64,000 nt of DNA. Origin: Pagrus major (taxonomy: Eukaryota > Chordata > Actinopteri > Spariformes > Sparidae). Positions 1 to 11,954 of this stretch are shown piece after piece. The stretch's first letter is position 1, and the number at the start of each line of letters is the position of its first letter. Made by a program: the position numbers and the translations under genes. The DNA is taken from assembly GCF_040436345.1 (NCBI RefSeq), contig NC_133223.1, positions 15,538,113 to 15,602,112 of the forward strand. Direction: 5' to 3'. Below the pieces are notes generated by a model that was not told the origin of the DNA, did not search any database, and worked only from the letters and a program-made list of their open reading frames with translations.

Positions 1-33
<33 letters not shown>
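1..33. repeat. (CA)n microsatellite at window edge
   Basis: A pure CA dinucleotide run begins at the first base, so the array probably continues outside the window. It lies in an intron of, or downstream of, the vangl1 exons read on the minus strand. Confidence 0.95.
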
Positions 34-35
<2 letters not shown>

Positions 36-341
36 TAACACAGCATTGTCCTTACAAATCCGTCGAGACCCACAAGAGGGATGCTAATCCTCTGACCTAT
101 TTGATCCCTTGTCACCATTGTTATTATGTGTCAGGCGTTGTGCCAGTGGGCAGCCAGCTGTGTGAGGATGAGTTTAAAAGGTCACGGTGCAGAGTTCATG
201 GACGGATTACTGGGCCTTCTCATTTATTCTAATGGAACGAATCACTTCTCTAAAAAAATAGCTGGCATTCCTTCACACTTTAGATGTCCCGTTTTTGTCA
301 TGTGTACAGTTTTGTGTTACTACGCTTATATGGAGAAATAC

Positions 342-513
342 CTGGGGGTCATCGCCAGGATCTGCCGCTGGTGAGGGTTCTCCCGGCAGAGGCTCTCCAT
401 TGTGAACAGGGGATTCCTGAGAGGGGGTGTCAGGGGGGTTGATGACGACGGACCTCTCAGAGCGACTGCTGTCTTTACTGCTGCTGGCCTTGTGCCGCTC
501 ACGGCTTCGATCC
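342..513 (-). CDS. vangl1: vangl1 second coding exon (N-terminal cytoplasmic region)
   Basis: This internal exon encodes 57 residues of the cytoplasmic N-terminus of a Van Gogh-like protein, a four-pass membrane core component of planar cell polarity signalling. On the minus strand the acceptor reads ctccag before position 513, and the donor GT follows position 342 (CCCCAG|GTATTT). The first base completes a Gly codon begun in the upstream exon, and the reading frame stays open across the junction. The residues RERHK, then KD, SERSV and INPP line up with the basic and Ser-rich stretch of vertebrate VANGL1 (RERHK...KD...SEKSVTIQPP, from memory). The stretch after that (SPVHNGEPLPGEPSPAADPGDDPQ region) is Pro-rich and diverges from mammalian VANGL1. 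In the family this region carries a Ser/Thr phosphorylation cluster controlled by Wnt signalling. The exons for the four membrane segments and PDZ-binding tail must lie left of the window. VANGL2 is the alternative; RERHK and nhlh2 linkage favour vangl1. Confidence 0.85.
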
Positions 514-2340
514 CTGGAGTTGAACAAACACACAATGACCGTGAAGAAGGGTATTCGTAAGATCAGAAACATATACTCGTGTGCTCATATAATTGTTGAT
601 CATTGATTAATCTGCAGATTATTATCTTGATTCATTTTTTTGTCTATAATAACACAATTTTCCCCCTACTAGTGTTTCCAAGTGGTATTACTGTTAGTGC
701 TGCCGTCACAAAAACAAGCAGATTCATTTCCATTTCCCTCAGAGTAACAGTTACCAACAACACAGGACAGGATATGAGTTCATTCATTCATTTAGTTAAT
801 AATGGAGACATGAAGGAGATAGAAATGGCGCCAGTCAGCCTTCATTTTCCCGACAGATTTCGTGCTCAGTGGCAGGCGAAATAGTATTGTGAGGAAAGGG
901 AGAAAGCGAGGTTTCTATGGAGCCATCTAAACACTGATGGTGTCATTATTCTATAGCCATGACATTATGCAATTAACATTCACTTTATAAGGATATGTTA
1001 AAGCAGAAAATCTTGTCTATTGCCAATTTAATTTGCCAGAGCTCAAGTTGATGCACTCTCAAAACTTTCAGTTTTGTCCAAAGTAAATCAGTTTACGTAG
1101 TTAATTACTTCTATATGTCAAAAAATAAATAAATAAAAAATCATATTTAAACTGTGAAACGAGCAAATGTTTGGCATTTTTCCTTGAAAAAATGACCAAA
1201 GACCCAAAAATGTACTTATTAATCATTTCAAGTCTAAAGTCATGCATAAAAATATCTAATGTTTCAGAGTACTCAAGCAACAATACCAGCCCCGTCACCA
1301 GAATAAAATGTTGGCATATGTTCAAATTCGTACGTAGCATATTGACATTTCTACAATACATGTCATATTATGTGCACATTACATGTATATAAGCCGACTT
1401 CCATTTGGAAAGGGGGAGGGGATAGTGGACAGCAAAATGGCTACAAAGCCAGAGACCACTGTTCAAGACTGCATTTCAACATTTGTTGTGTTTTTTTTTT
1501 TTGTCTAAACATAACAAGATCACCACATAAAATGAAACACTGAAAATAAAGGAACATAAAGCTGTAACCTAAAGGAATGTAAAGTTTCAACATTTCCGTA
1601 GTTTGCAGAAATGCACATTGCCAACATTTATTCTGGTGACTGGGTTGCCGATATGCACACAAAACAAGAGCTGTAATGATACATTGATCAGTATAAGAAC
1701 AGAGAATTCTCAAAAATTTGCAAAAAATCTGCTTCTTTCTTTGTCTTTATGATGGCAAACTGGATATATTTAGGCTTTTGGACCATTTCTAACAAATCAA
1801 GACATTGAAAGATGTCACCATGGACTCTGCAGGCCTAATGATGAATCAGTACACAGGCACAATACAATGCTGATTATTTAATCATGATAATAACTGTTAG
1901 CTGCAGTCCTGCATGGCATAAGCTGGTGGAAAGGAAGGGAAATGAATATTCCAGCAGACAAACATAGGAGGGAGGAATCGACAGGATGGGAATCAAATGA
2001 TTCTCTCATTTGTGGAATAGGCCGAGTGAAATAGGTTAGAGCCACTCAGCTGTGACGACCCTAATCCACAAGCTCTGTCTGTCTCAATCTCTAGCTCGTC
2101 CTGTCTCTTAGTCCCTCATCTGATTTATTTGGCTACAACCAACATGTGGCTGGCTCAATCCGAAGACAAACACAACAAACCCAATTTGCACGGAGGGCGT
2201 TGCATTAAATACCACAACAAAGGCGGCTGCTAGAGGTGCAGCATGTGATCCGGTAGACATTCCTATCATGGAAAAAGGAGACAGACAGCGGAGGAGCAGA
2301 CAGTCAGATGAGAGGGAAGGCAGACAGACAGGAAACATAC
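514..2340 (-). other. vangl1 intron between first two coding exons
   Basis: This interval separates the two recognised vangl1 coding exons. It is AT-rich and I see no coding exon in it. Around 1,690-1,800 there is weak similarity to the dispersed repeat at 6,466-6,775. I found no other structure. Confidence 0.7.
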
Positions 2341-2590
2341 CCATGTCGGTTTGATCTCCCGGAGCGGCTGGAGTGATAGGAGTAGCCTGAGTGGGTCGAC
2401 TCAGTGTCCATTCCAACGCCGTTCAGAGGCGCCGATTGGCCAGGGATGTGAGGAGAGACTGGTCAGGTGGCAGAGAGGGTAAGTTGGCAGCAGTGTTCAG
2501 GAGGAGGAGTGGGTTTCTATAGAGACGGGCCGCAGGAATCCTCGACGACTGACAACTACTCCAGAGAGCTGCTTTGGTAGCCACATTGAC
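2341..2590 (-). CDS. vangl1: vangl1 exon with start codon and 5' UTR
   Basis: The start codon is at 2,409-2,411 on the minus strand, and coding sequence runs to 2,341. It reads MDTESTHSGYSYHSSRSG and then RSNRHG, where the final Gly is completed by the next exon. The MDTES...SGYSY...S signature is the near-invariant start of vertebrate VANGL proteins and is a known phosphorylation site cluster. The donor is CATGG|GTATGT, and joining to the exon at 342-513 keeps the frame. Upstream, a pyrimidine-rich acceptor (tatctctcag, 2,600-2,591) suggests the exon begins at 2,590 with about 180 bases of 5' UTR. That boundary is inferred; the coding part is secure. I chose this ATG because it gives the conserved family N-terminus. 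Confidence 0.88.
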
Positions 2591-2778
2591 CTGAGAGATA
2601 GAAGAACAGAGGGTATGAGGAATGCATTAAAGCTGCTTTCTAACAAATAATGATTTATTGGAATATATTTCTGGAGAGGCTTGTTATCGAAATATTAAAG
2701 TCATCTCCATTTGTATTATCTGTAGCCTACTGTAAGACTGGAAGCGCAGGAGGATACACAAGATTATTTATCATATAA

Positions 2779-3449
2779 AGGGGAATTCTGTTCTTTTTTA
2801 AAACTGGGCCCCTTATTTACATATTTTGGTATGTAAATGATTTATACTCAGTAAAGGTTTTGGTCAGTCCGACAGTACGCCTCAGCTGGCAGCCGCAACA
2901 AGGCTGCAACAGTTGCAATCTAATCCTTTGGGGCAACTTCATCTAAGTTACATCCACCAAAAGTGCTTGTTTCTGCTGCTGACAGTGTCTAACAACATTA
3001 CCTTATGATCTAGTTTGATAAGTATGAAGATCTTTTTTGTCACCAGAAACACAAGTCTCACTCGAGGAGAAGTCTCGCTCTGAAATCTTGTGAATGGTGA
3101 GTTGTTATAGGAAGATGACGGTAGAAAGAGTTGGAGAAAGAAGTTGGAGTTCACCTAAAGGAACTGCCAGCAAGAATTTATTTCCAAAATCTGTAGTTAT
3201 CATTTCTAAAATGTTGTTGACACTTAGAATAACAACTTCAGCCTGCCAGTGACATAAACATGCAGTGTCAGTGGACATAACTTTGAAGGTCGCAGTTGCC
3301 CCAAAGGATTATGTTCCATCCGTTGCAGCCGTGTTGTAGCAGCCAGCTGAGACAATCTACTGGAACTGATTCCACAACTTTTGGTCCGTATGAATCATTT
3401 ACACAACAAAACAGTTAAATATACGCTAAAAATAGCAGAATTCCCCTTG
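2779..3449. mobile_element. Foldback-type DNA element with long terminal inverted repeats
   Basis: The left end begins aggggaattctg and the right end is its reverse complement. Similarity between the two arms continues inward in patches for about 170 bases, including a shared block around 'atcctttggggcaact' (left, about 2,921-2,936; complement on the right near 3,290-3,306). The centre has no transposase frame. This is the architecture of a non-autonomous MITE or foldback transposon. The superfamily cannot be assigned from sequence alone. Confidence 0.75.
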
Positions 3450-3870
3450 TTTATTCCTGTCTACCTCTGTAAAAGGCTTTCCCCTGTCTCTAACAGCTAT
3501 ATATAGCTGGCTACTGGATGGAAAATCCAGTCTATTATGTGGTGTTTGCACTGTAGACACATGGGCTTGGAATCATTTACAAGTCGAACTTTATTTGGAA
3601 ACACTGCTTTATAACTAGGCATTAAAACACCACATTCAAAACATGTTTCAGGAAGAATGTAACTGTTTTAATTGGTCGAGCTCTCTCCGTTATGTCTCTC
3701 AAATCAATTGTGTGCCTGTGTGTTTCGTAAGTGACTGTGACTTCATGCTGCCGTTTTGGCGAGATGTCAGTTTTAAAAGAAATAATGCATCTCAGCAGAC
3801 TTCCTGGTTAAATAAAAAAGTGAAATAAATAAAGATTTATTGCTGAGACTGCTACAGACGTACTGAAGAA

Positions 3871-3892
3871 GGGTGGGGGTGGGGGTGGGGGA
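3871..3892 (+). repeat. G-tract with G-quadruplex potential
   Basis: Four runs of three to five guanines are separated by single thymines, giving an ideal four-run G-quadruplex pattern on the plus strand. It lies in the inferred first intron of vangl1, on the strand opposite to transcription. Confidence 0.7.
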
Positions 3893-6465
3893 ATGGAGGC
3901 CAGTGCAACCAGCTTCAACACAGTAACTGTAGAAGATTTGACATGAAATGTGTTTAAAAAGAATACAACTCTGTTGGGGTAAATGCTAAGGCCTTCATTT
4001 ATTTATGTATTACTTTCTGGCATAAAGGCAGTAAAATTTAAGCGTCATTAATCTAAAAAGTACTAGAATCCACTTTAAAATAGCCACCATGTATAAAATT
4101 TGGATTGTAGAAATTTAAATTTCCATCATACTGATAAAACTAAATCATCCGCACAATAAATGAATAAATATATTAAAAAAATAAATGAAATAAGTGGAAA
4201 TAGTCAAAAGGAAATAGTAGGAAATTACCATAGTGTCCTCTTTTATACCACAAAAGCATACAAATATTACAAAATGTGGTCCTTTAATAAATACATTCTC
4301 AGTTTTACGTCTGCGGACTCTCCATCCTGTCAGTCCTGTTTAGGTCATTATGAGGTTGTCGGACTGAAACTATCAGACTCACTTCCTGGCCTCTAATGTA
4401 GTCTGTGTGATGCATGAGGACGCCTTGGTGCCTCACCATGCATGACCGTTCATTTAGACCTCAATCTACACCCTGTCTGTCTCCCAGCTGTTGTCCTGAC
4501 GACCACCTGCCAATCAGCATCCCCAAGCCCTGTCTCATTTTACGAACTGGAATTATTCTCCCTCCCGTCATTTACAGGCTATTTGTTATCTCTGCAGCAA
4601 ATGGTGCATATGAACAGAAAAGAAATAGCTCATTCAGCATATTAGGACATGAATCCAGACAGCGGCGTGGAGATGATGCTCTGGAAACGACGCTGCAGTG
4701 TAGCTGATTCCCATTAAGATGATACAGATGGGTTTTCCCCTCCAGCTCTACCCATTAAAGGAAAAATGGCCCGTGCATATGATGAACCGCAGATTTTCCA
4801 TTCAGGATCGACGTACAATGCATATAAATTATGTAATATTACCTCTGGCTGTCTATAGGTTTACATGTGTCACACAAAAGCTAGAATTTGTATTATCCTG
4901 CAGACCTGTACAGTAACCTACTATTATCTGAGTGTGAAATGAAGAAGCACAGTTTCTCTGATGCTATTAAAAGCAGGGGAACACATGTTGAACAAGGCAG
5001 AGCTGCATATATGCAGGACTTTAATAAATATTGTACAACTCACAGCATCAAAGCTCACGTCGGAGCATCAAATTTTAAACACAAGGCAGAGTTCTGACGG
5101 AGGAAAGTCACATCTCATCCGCTCACATCTGCAGCGTCCGCTGTTGCCTTGGCAACAGTGGAGGCAGGAGGCCCCATCTAGCTGCAATAATCAATCACCC
5201 TTGCTGAGAGTAAATTTGTGTGATACACTTATGTGTGCGTGAGGGTGGGGGGTGGCACAGCGAGAGGGCACAAAGAGCAAACAATGGCCTCTCATCACAC
5301 ACCCAGCAGCGCCAATGTAGTTAAAGGAACAAGCCCGCGAGTTGAATAAAAGCTGTTAACCCCCTGAGTGCTGATCTCGGAGCGCGTGGCAGTGGTATGT
5401 GGGCCAAGATGATCCCTCTGAGCAACCACTCATCCACGAGACGAGCATGCAGAGGCACAGTGAACCAGGCCATGTGGAAAATCGCAGCCACGGGGTAAGA
5501 AAAACTATCGGTTACAAACCAACGGATAACTATGAATAAAGCATGCAGGCATAACAACGTGTGTTAGAGATGTGTGGCTGCTTGCTTACTCTGGTCCATC
5601 TGAAAAAAAAAAAAAAATACAGGGGTCCTCTGAGAGGGTCTCTATGTGGAGAACCGATTCTCTAGTGAAGCGTAGTTGCTTCGGTGCAGACCGTTCTGCT
5701 TGACTGCACCGGGAAGAGATTCACAAGGGCAGAAAGTGACACTAATGTAAAACAAACACTCATTAACATGTTTGTTTAGCGGATGGAGGCTGTTGCACAG
5801 TGGGAGCTACTGTAATTACGTGTGGTCGGGCTCAGAGAGCTGCTGCAAACTCATTTTTTTTTCCAAAGAGAGAATATAAACAGACCACACGATTGCAACT
5901 ATGTGTGTGTCTCCATGGGCAGAGCTGAAACATCTGATAGGTCAGGGTCTTTGCAGCATTTTGCCCTGCTGATCCAACTCATCAATTATTGATGACTTGA
6001 CTGAGAAAGTGGGATTTTACTGTACTGTCCCTGGCTTCAAAGACTTCAGCCTCCAGTCTGGACGGAAAAAGAGAGGTGTGGATTTTGACAGTCCATTAAA
6101 GCGCCCGATGCTGTGTTGGCACCCTAAAAGGCACCAGATCAGCCTCGTAGCTCATCTGAAGCGCATGCTGAGGTCTGGTTGCCATGGCATCTGTGCCCTC
6201 CCTCACACCCATTACAGCCCTCGTGCCTTCCTTCCTTCATGTGTGCCCTGCCCTGGTGGCATCATGCCATAATCTGCCAGATGCAGCAGCTGGCAGTCTG
6301 CTGTGCCGTGTGAGTTCATTTCCTTTAACGTTTGTTTCACAATTTCAATGCAATCTACAATCTACAACATATAGGACAGATATGACCTCAGGGCCGAAAC
6401 TAATGACTATTTTCATTTTTGATTACCCCGCTGCTTGCTTTCTTGATTAATTGTTCTGTACTAGA

Positions 6466-6775
6466 GCTGCAACGATCAACCGATTAGCTGTTAACTATTA
6501 AATAAATCTATTTTGATAAGCTATTAAGAGAAAAGTGTTTTGAAAAAAAAATGTCAGAATTCTCTGATTCCAGATTCTTAAATGTGCATATTTTCTGGTT
6601 TCTTTCCTCCTCTGACAGTAAACTGAATATCTTTGGGTTGTGGACAAAATAAGACATTTGAGGACGTCATCTTGGGTGTTTTGGGAATCACTGATCAAGA
6701 TTTTTCACAATTTTCTTACGTTTTATAGACCGAACTATAAGACTAAGAAACAAGCAAATAGTCAGACTTGACCTG
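6466..6775. repeat. Dispersed repeat ('gagctgcaacgat' family)
   Basis: The block starts with agagctgcaacgatcaacc and contains the segments 'attctctgattccagattctta', 'gacagtaaactgaatatctt' and 'aagacatttgaggacgtca' in part. I recognise these as one common interspersed repeat of teleost genomes. It has no coding capacity. A weaker related stretch is near 1,690-1,800. Confidence 0.6.
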
Positions 6776-7009
6776 GAACAACTGAATATTTGGCATTTTT
6801 AGTCCATCCTGAGTCCATCCAGTGGTGGACTGAGGATGTTTGAGTGACGAGTGAGAAAGAGACACTATTAGACTTTAATTATTAATTATTAAGACTTTAT
6901 TATGTTTCGTCCACTGGAAGGGCACCCTAGAGGGCACTTTCATATCATTACTTCGAACATGGGGGCACCAATGAGGGCAACGGATCCCTCTGGACCCCTC
7001 ATCCGAGTC

Positions 7010-7330
7010 AACCACTGAGCCTGACCTATACTCCATTTTTTGGACTGATGGCGATACTGATAAAATATTCTGATATCGATATATCAGCCGATATACAAGC
7101 ATTTTCTTTTACAACGATCCCTCAAACGTGGTTATCAAACACACAGATATGTAGCGGAGGCAGGGTATTTTACAGTTCAACACTAATGTTATCATCTAAA
7201 ATGGCATCAGTACAATGACACAGTAACCTTCACTGGGGATTTATGTATTATAAATTATCCTGAGCAGGCCGATACAGATATATCTGTGATAGGCCAATAT
7301 CGGATTTTAATCAAATATACTGCAAAGACA
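7010..7330. repeat. Dispersed repeat with 'gatatcgatatatcagccgata' end
   Basis: The block is bounded by imperfect inverted ends rich in the motif GATATC/CCGATA: 'ctgatatcgatatatcagcc' near 7,070 and 'aggccaatatcgga' near 7,290. Its interior shares order and wording with the block at 52,500-52,640 ('tctaaaatg...cagta...acactgg'). It is a non-coding interspersed element that has ended up next to the CA microsatellite at 7,335. Confidence 0.55.
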
Positions 7331-7332
7331 CA

Positions 7333-7334
<2 letters not shown>

Positions 7335-7396
<62 letters not shown>
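7335..7396. repeat. (CA)n microsatellite
   Basis: This is an uninterrupted CA run of about 31 units. The apparent open frames across it on the minus strand (poly Cys-Val) are artefacts of the repeat. Confidence 0.97.
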
Positions 7397-7397
<1 letters not shown>

Positions 7398-8237
7398 GTG
7401 CCACAGTCCAGTAAGCTGGATAAGACCTCTGAAACAAATCAAAGAAAGGGTGACACAGCCTGTGCCAGTGTTATTTATAGTGATAGCAATCTCTGATCCC
7501 TCCATGGACTTCAGATAACCCAGAGGAACAGCTGCTGATTAACATATTATAACATCTCTGCATAAAAGGGAGCCGAGGATGCTCAGGCATGAAACTCCCA
7601 CGGAAACATTTTCTTCTCATTCATGACCTCCTCCCCTCACTTCCTGTGTGTTTTCCTTTCATTGTTTGATGTGTCACATTTGATTCTTGGCTCAGAAACA
7701 TTTTTCAGAGAGCAAACCCGTGACCTTTGATTGACTGGATCGAGTCTGAGCCACTCCCACCCTGCTGCTCTCTCACACACCCTGCAGTAAAAGGAGAAAG
7801 TTAAGACCTGACACAGTCCTGTGGAATGCAAACTTAGTCCCCCTCTGATCCGCTCATGTGGAACTAAATAAGAGTACAGTGGAGGGAGAGGGAGCTCGGC
7901 AGATACCTCAGCACATTCCTGCTTTAAGAGCACTGCTTTTATGCCTGTACATACAACTACTCTACAATGCAGCGTGCTATCCGAGCCTTGCAGGACCCTA
8001 ATGCACCTAGCCTTAAGGTAGCTCCTCTTCTCCTTACACTTGTGACACGCTGCCTGCCAGCCAGAAATGAGGGTTTAAAAAGAGAACAATGAGGAAAGCA
8101 TCACCAACACCACTTTCCCTTGATCAGTCAGGCAGGAGTGGCTTCCAGGGGATGACAGTGTCCCTAAACCTCTCTGCACAGCACCTATCAGCACTGCTCA
8201 ATAATAAATGAGTGTAGGTGCTGCACAGTTTCACTGC

Positions 8238-8272
8238 ATCACCATCATCATCATCATCATCATCATCATCAT
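8238..8272. repeat. (ATC)n trinucleotide repeat
   Basis: About eleven ATC units occur in a row, the first slightly imperfect. It would read as poly-Asp on the minus strand, but the surrounding frame has no support as a gene. Confidence 0.95.
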
Positions 8273-8833
8273 GACTCCGAGACACTGAACAAGGCAGCAC
8301 CGACAGTGTCAGAGGAGGCTCGTCATAGTAACACCTCATCCAGCTGTGCAGCCTCCAGACAGCTGCTGATGATGGCGATACACACCGTCACCCCGCAGCA
8401 GCAGCATCTGAAAAACGCCCTTTATTTTACAGGCTTCAGGGTCTGGAGGAGAGAGGGACGTGGTGTTACTTCTCTGTTACACAGAGGCAGCTTCGGTTAC
8501 AATAGATCTCGTTTCAGTCACATCCTGAGCACCATTAACCACAGGAGATACTATCACCCCCCCAAAATGCATGCATTCTTGTGGTTTTATCTCATTACGC
8601 ACGCATAACAGATACAGGAGCAGTGTCTTATTATAAACTATGGTTGCAGACCTCATATAAATTCAGGATAGGAGCACTAAATGCCTGTCTGATGAGAAGG
8701 AACCATTTTTTTTTCACGACGGCAGCATTGAACTTGATCAGTAATTCCTGTGAGGGGTTGTGGCTCCGGCTTATGCCAATGATATACCCGGTGTAATGAG
8801 CGCAGCACCGCGATTATCAGTTCATCCACCTAC

Positions 8834-9080
8834 CTTTAATGTCCCAGATGTGTGTCAGATATTCCTCCACAGGAGTCAGCGTCTCGATGAACCGCTGCTG
8901 CTGCTGCCGCTGCGGCTGCTGAGGCGCGTCTGTACCGTGCTGACAGAGCAGGGCAGCTCCCTCATACGAGCCTGGCCATTGTGGTGAGCAGCAATACCAG
9001 AGAGAGAGGCAGCATGGAGGTAGGCTACAATACGCGTCCGAGCCCAGCCGGCGGGTTGCGCACTGAGATGAGTAGTTTCA
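8834..9080 (-). promoter_or_regulatory. vangl1: Putative vangl1 non-coding first exon and CpG-rich promoter
   Basis: On the minus strand this GC- and CpG-rich stretch ends with a strong donor (ATTAAAG|GTAGGTGG, exon end at 8,834). It is followed downstream, at 2,600, by an acceptor in front of the vangl1 start-codon exon. That arrangement fits an untranslated first exon at a CpG-island promoter. A frame ending QRFIETLTPVEEYLTHIWDIK is open up to the donor, but it lacks a good start and I do not recognise it, so coding use is possible but unsupported. The 5' limit is a guess, since no transcription start signal is visible. It could belong to another transcript. Confidence 0.4.
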
Positions 9081-9239
9081 GCTGGAGGCCGCAAGAGGTC
9101 GTCCTTTAAACAGGAAGTTGGTCCATTTTCACCATTTGGAGATTTTGTTTCGTTTACTGTTGCTTCGCTTCAATGTTTGTGTTTCACCATGCAGGATGAT
9201 CTTTGCGATGGAGCCCATTTCCGCCAGATAAGGAAAAAA

Positions 9240-9475
9240 GACAATTATTTTGAGATAGAAAGTCTAAAATAGTCACAATTATGAGATAAAAAGTCGAAAC
9301 TGAGATAAAAGTCATAATTATGGGATAAAAAATCAATTAAAGTCATAATTATGGGATAAAAGAAAGTCAAAACTATGATGCAAAAAGTCATTATTATGAG
9401 ATAAAAGTAATTGTTAAGAGATAAAACGTCACGTGTATCTAATAATTTCGACATTTTTTATCCCATAATTATGAC
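9240..9475. repeat. Degenerate minisatellite, unit about 19-20 bp
   Basis: Imperfect tandem units of the form 'gataaaaagtcataattatg' repeat about ten times. The last unit near 9,455-9,475 is in reverse orientation (tttttatcccataattatga), so the array ends in an inverted copy. Confidence 0.8.
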
Positions 9476-11582
9476 TGACCCATGGGAATATATTTTCTTA
9501 TTCTGGCAGAAATGGTTTCCATATAGTGCAGGGTTTGATACTAGAAGGCAGTTTTCACGTTTATCATCTGGAGGGGGAATGTTTGTCTGTGCTCACCTTA
9601 AAACTGGAGTTTGATCTGATGATTTTGTGACATCACAACTAGTTTGGATCCCAAATTAAAGTTTGCATAGTCATAGAATATGGATTCTTCAGTTAGGGAG
9701 ATAAGTAATTTATTCAACTTAATTAAACTTTAAACAAAAACCAACCAACCAAACAAACAAAAGACAATAAAAACAAAAATATGTTTATTCGAGGCAGAAT
9801 TTTAAATGTATCAATAAACATGCTTTTGTGGGTTTTCCTCTGGGTGCTCTCATTTCCCCCACTATCAAAAACATCTATATTAGACAGTGCCCTTGACAGA
9901 GGCACTGACCTAGAGCTTGAGTTGGTCCTTGGTGCTGAATGGGGGCGGCCTACTACTCCTCAAGGACAGGTTAAAGCAGAGAAGTGACAACAAAGATTTT
10001 TTTTCTTTCAGGTTCGTTGTTCGTTGTGATATGCACAGACACTTTCAGGGTCGTGACATGTCACCTGTGGACTGCGGGAGACAGAAACTGAGTGGGGGGA
10101 AGATAAATCAGCTACTTTAGGATATTTCATCTCTGGCCAGACGACAGAGACAAATTGAAAAGGAGAAAGGTCATTTAACACCACTGTGACATGGGTCACT
10201 TTTACACCAAGGTCAAAAAGACGCAGGTAAGCCATGGTAGTAACAGGTGACAGATTGCGGTGTTTATTAAATGTTCAACTGATGTTTGCTACATTTTATT
10301 TTACTGTATTATCAGCAGAAAACAACAACAATAACACCAGTGGCTAAATCACATAATACACCAGTATTGAGTTGAAGTTCAGTAGCTGGTTCAGCTCCTT
10401 TTTTGACATTTGATAGTCACCAAAAATTTGAACATCTACAATTTCATAACAACCAGGCAAACTCCATCTTTTGATGAATCTCATGTGATATGATTGAAAG
10501 CCCCAGAACAGCTTCTAATGCAAATAAAGCAGTTTTTAAAAGGCAAAATGTATAAGATTCACTTTGAAATAAAAGTTATTAAAAAGTGAATTTTAACTTT
10601 TTACTGTTAAATTCTCCATTGTGAAACTCCATCAGAGGGCAGTGTTGCTCCTTCACATCTCTGTCTGACGAGTATGCACCAGACTGACCAAAACTAATGC
10701 AGAAAGTGTGACATTTAAAGAGGGAATGTCCAGAATAAAGTAAAGTGGTAGCTCCAAACCTGTTCACACATGAGAGTAAATTAAGGAGAAACTCACTTCC
10801 AGACACTGTGGTGTATGACAGAGCTGTGACTTAAACAGCCTGCAGTTTTTCTGTCTACTTTTAGCATTTGACCCACAAAACTATCCAGAATATTAATAAC
10901 CATCTTCATTGGCTTTAGAACTTCCTGCCCCATTTAATCTTAAAATCTGATGTCAGGCCCGGCCTCTCTCCTTCTACTTCCCATCATACCTATTATATCC
11001 AGTGTGTAGACGAAGTGTGTAGTGTGTGTAATGTGCGGTGTGTAGACAAAGGGCTGTCACTCTTGCTGCTGGAGTGGTCATGAACAATACCTCGAGCCCC
11101 TTGGGCCACATTACACCGCAGAGACTCGCATAAAGGGACGAGAGAGGGAGCGCAGGCAGCCTCTGACTAATGGAGAGAGAAATCAAAGGGATAAGCAGCT
11201 CATATCCACTGAGTGATCTCATAGGGAAATATAAAAGCAGCATGTCAAAACACTGAGGAAAACCTGCTCCATGATTTATTTTTGTTTCCATAAATTATGC
11301 ATGTTCCCGTTTGGATAAATGAAAGGACAAAAAAGGACAATTGTGTTGTTTTACTACTGATGTAAAGAATCCTGGAACAGAATTCAAATATAAAGGCAGG
11401 TTCCATCTTAAGATGTGGTGGTGGGACTGTTTCATCCAGATCTGAAACAAATCATCTTGCGATTAATCCCAAAACACAAAACACCTTTCTAATCTTTTAA
11501 TTAAAACAAAAATTCCTAGTATTGTGATGAAAAATTGGGACCTTGACCGTGGGCTGCTGACAGTAAGACAATCATGCATACC
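9476..11582. other. Gene-free interval between vangl1 and nhlh2
   Basis: The sequence is AT-rich and has no convincing exon. Open frames here are short and lack splice or codon support. No calsequestrin-2 exon, expected in this position from human gene order, is visible here. Confidence 0.6.
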
Positions 11583-11954
11583 TAAAGGGGAACTATGTTG
11601 TTTCAGTGGCAAAATCCAAACTCAGAATTTTAATATTTACAATATTAATGAGGTAATAATACAAACTCAGAAATATTTATTTTTATAAATAAACACGCTG
11701 TTCTCAGAGGAAAATAAGGTCCTCAAAACACTGTTTGAAGCTGGAAAGGTGGCAGGGTCCGCCACATATAAACAAAGTAAAACAGTATGACATTGTGTTG
11801 TCCTTTAAGGTCAGTTTGTTTATTCAGTTTAATCAGTCATGAAAACAAAGAGTGTTTGTTTATTTAGTTTGTTTAGGCATAATAAAAACCAGTCAATGAA
11901 GATCTTTGTCTTACGATTAAAATTTCTTCCCTAAAGCTACATAGTGCATCTTTA
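11583..11954. mobile_element. MITE family A, copy 1
   Basis: The element begins taaaggggaactatg and ends with the inverse (catagtgcatctttaa). Its interior matches two other copies in this window (16,061-16,439 in reverse orientation and 38,314-38,676), including 'gaagctggaaaggtggcagg' and 'cagtatgacattgtgttgtc'. It has no coding capacity and is a non-autonomous DNA element. Confidence 0.8.

Larger units (their letters stand above)
2591..8833 (-). other. vangl1 first intron (inferred)
   Basis: This is the interval between the putative untranslated first exon and the start-codon exon. It contains no recognisable coding exon. Contents listed separately include a long-TIR foldback element (2,779-3,449), a G-rich tract (3,871-3,892), two dispersed repeats (6,466-6,775 and 7,010-7,330), a CA microsatellite and an ATC trinucleotide run. 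Between 3,900 and 6,440 and between 7,400 and 8,230 I see nothing specific. Confidence 0.55.

Noticed and set aside
7255-7505. Two overlapping minus-strand open frames rich in Cys-Val
   Set aside because: They are created by translation of the CA microsatellite and have no other protein content.
8876-9094. 72-codon minus-strand frame with Ser/Arg-rich end
   Set aside because: It is in a CpG-rich stretch better explained as an untranslated first exon. The codons come from a CAG/AGC repeat-like tract.
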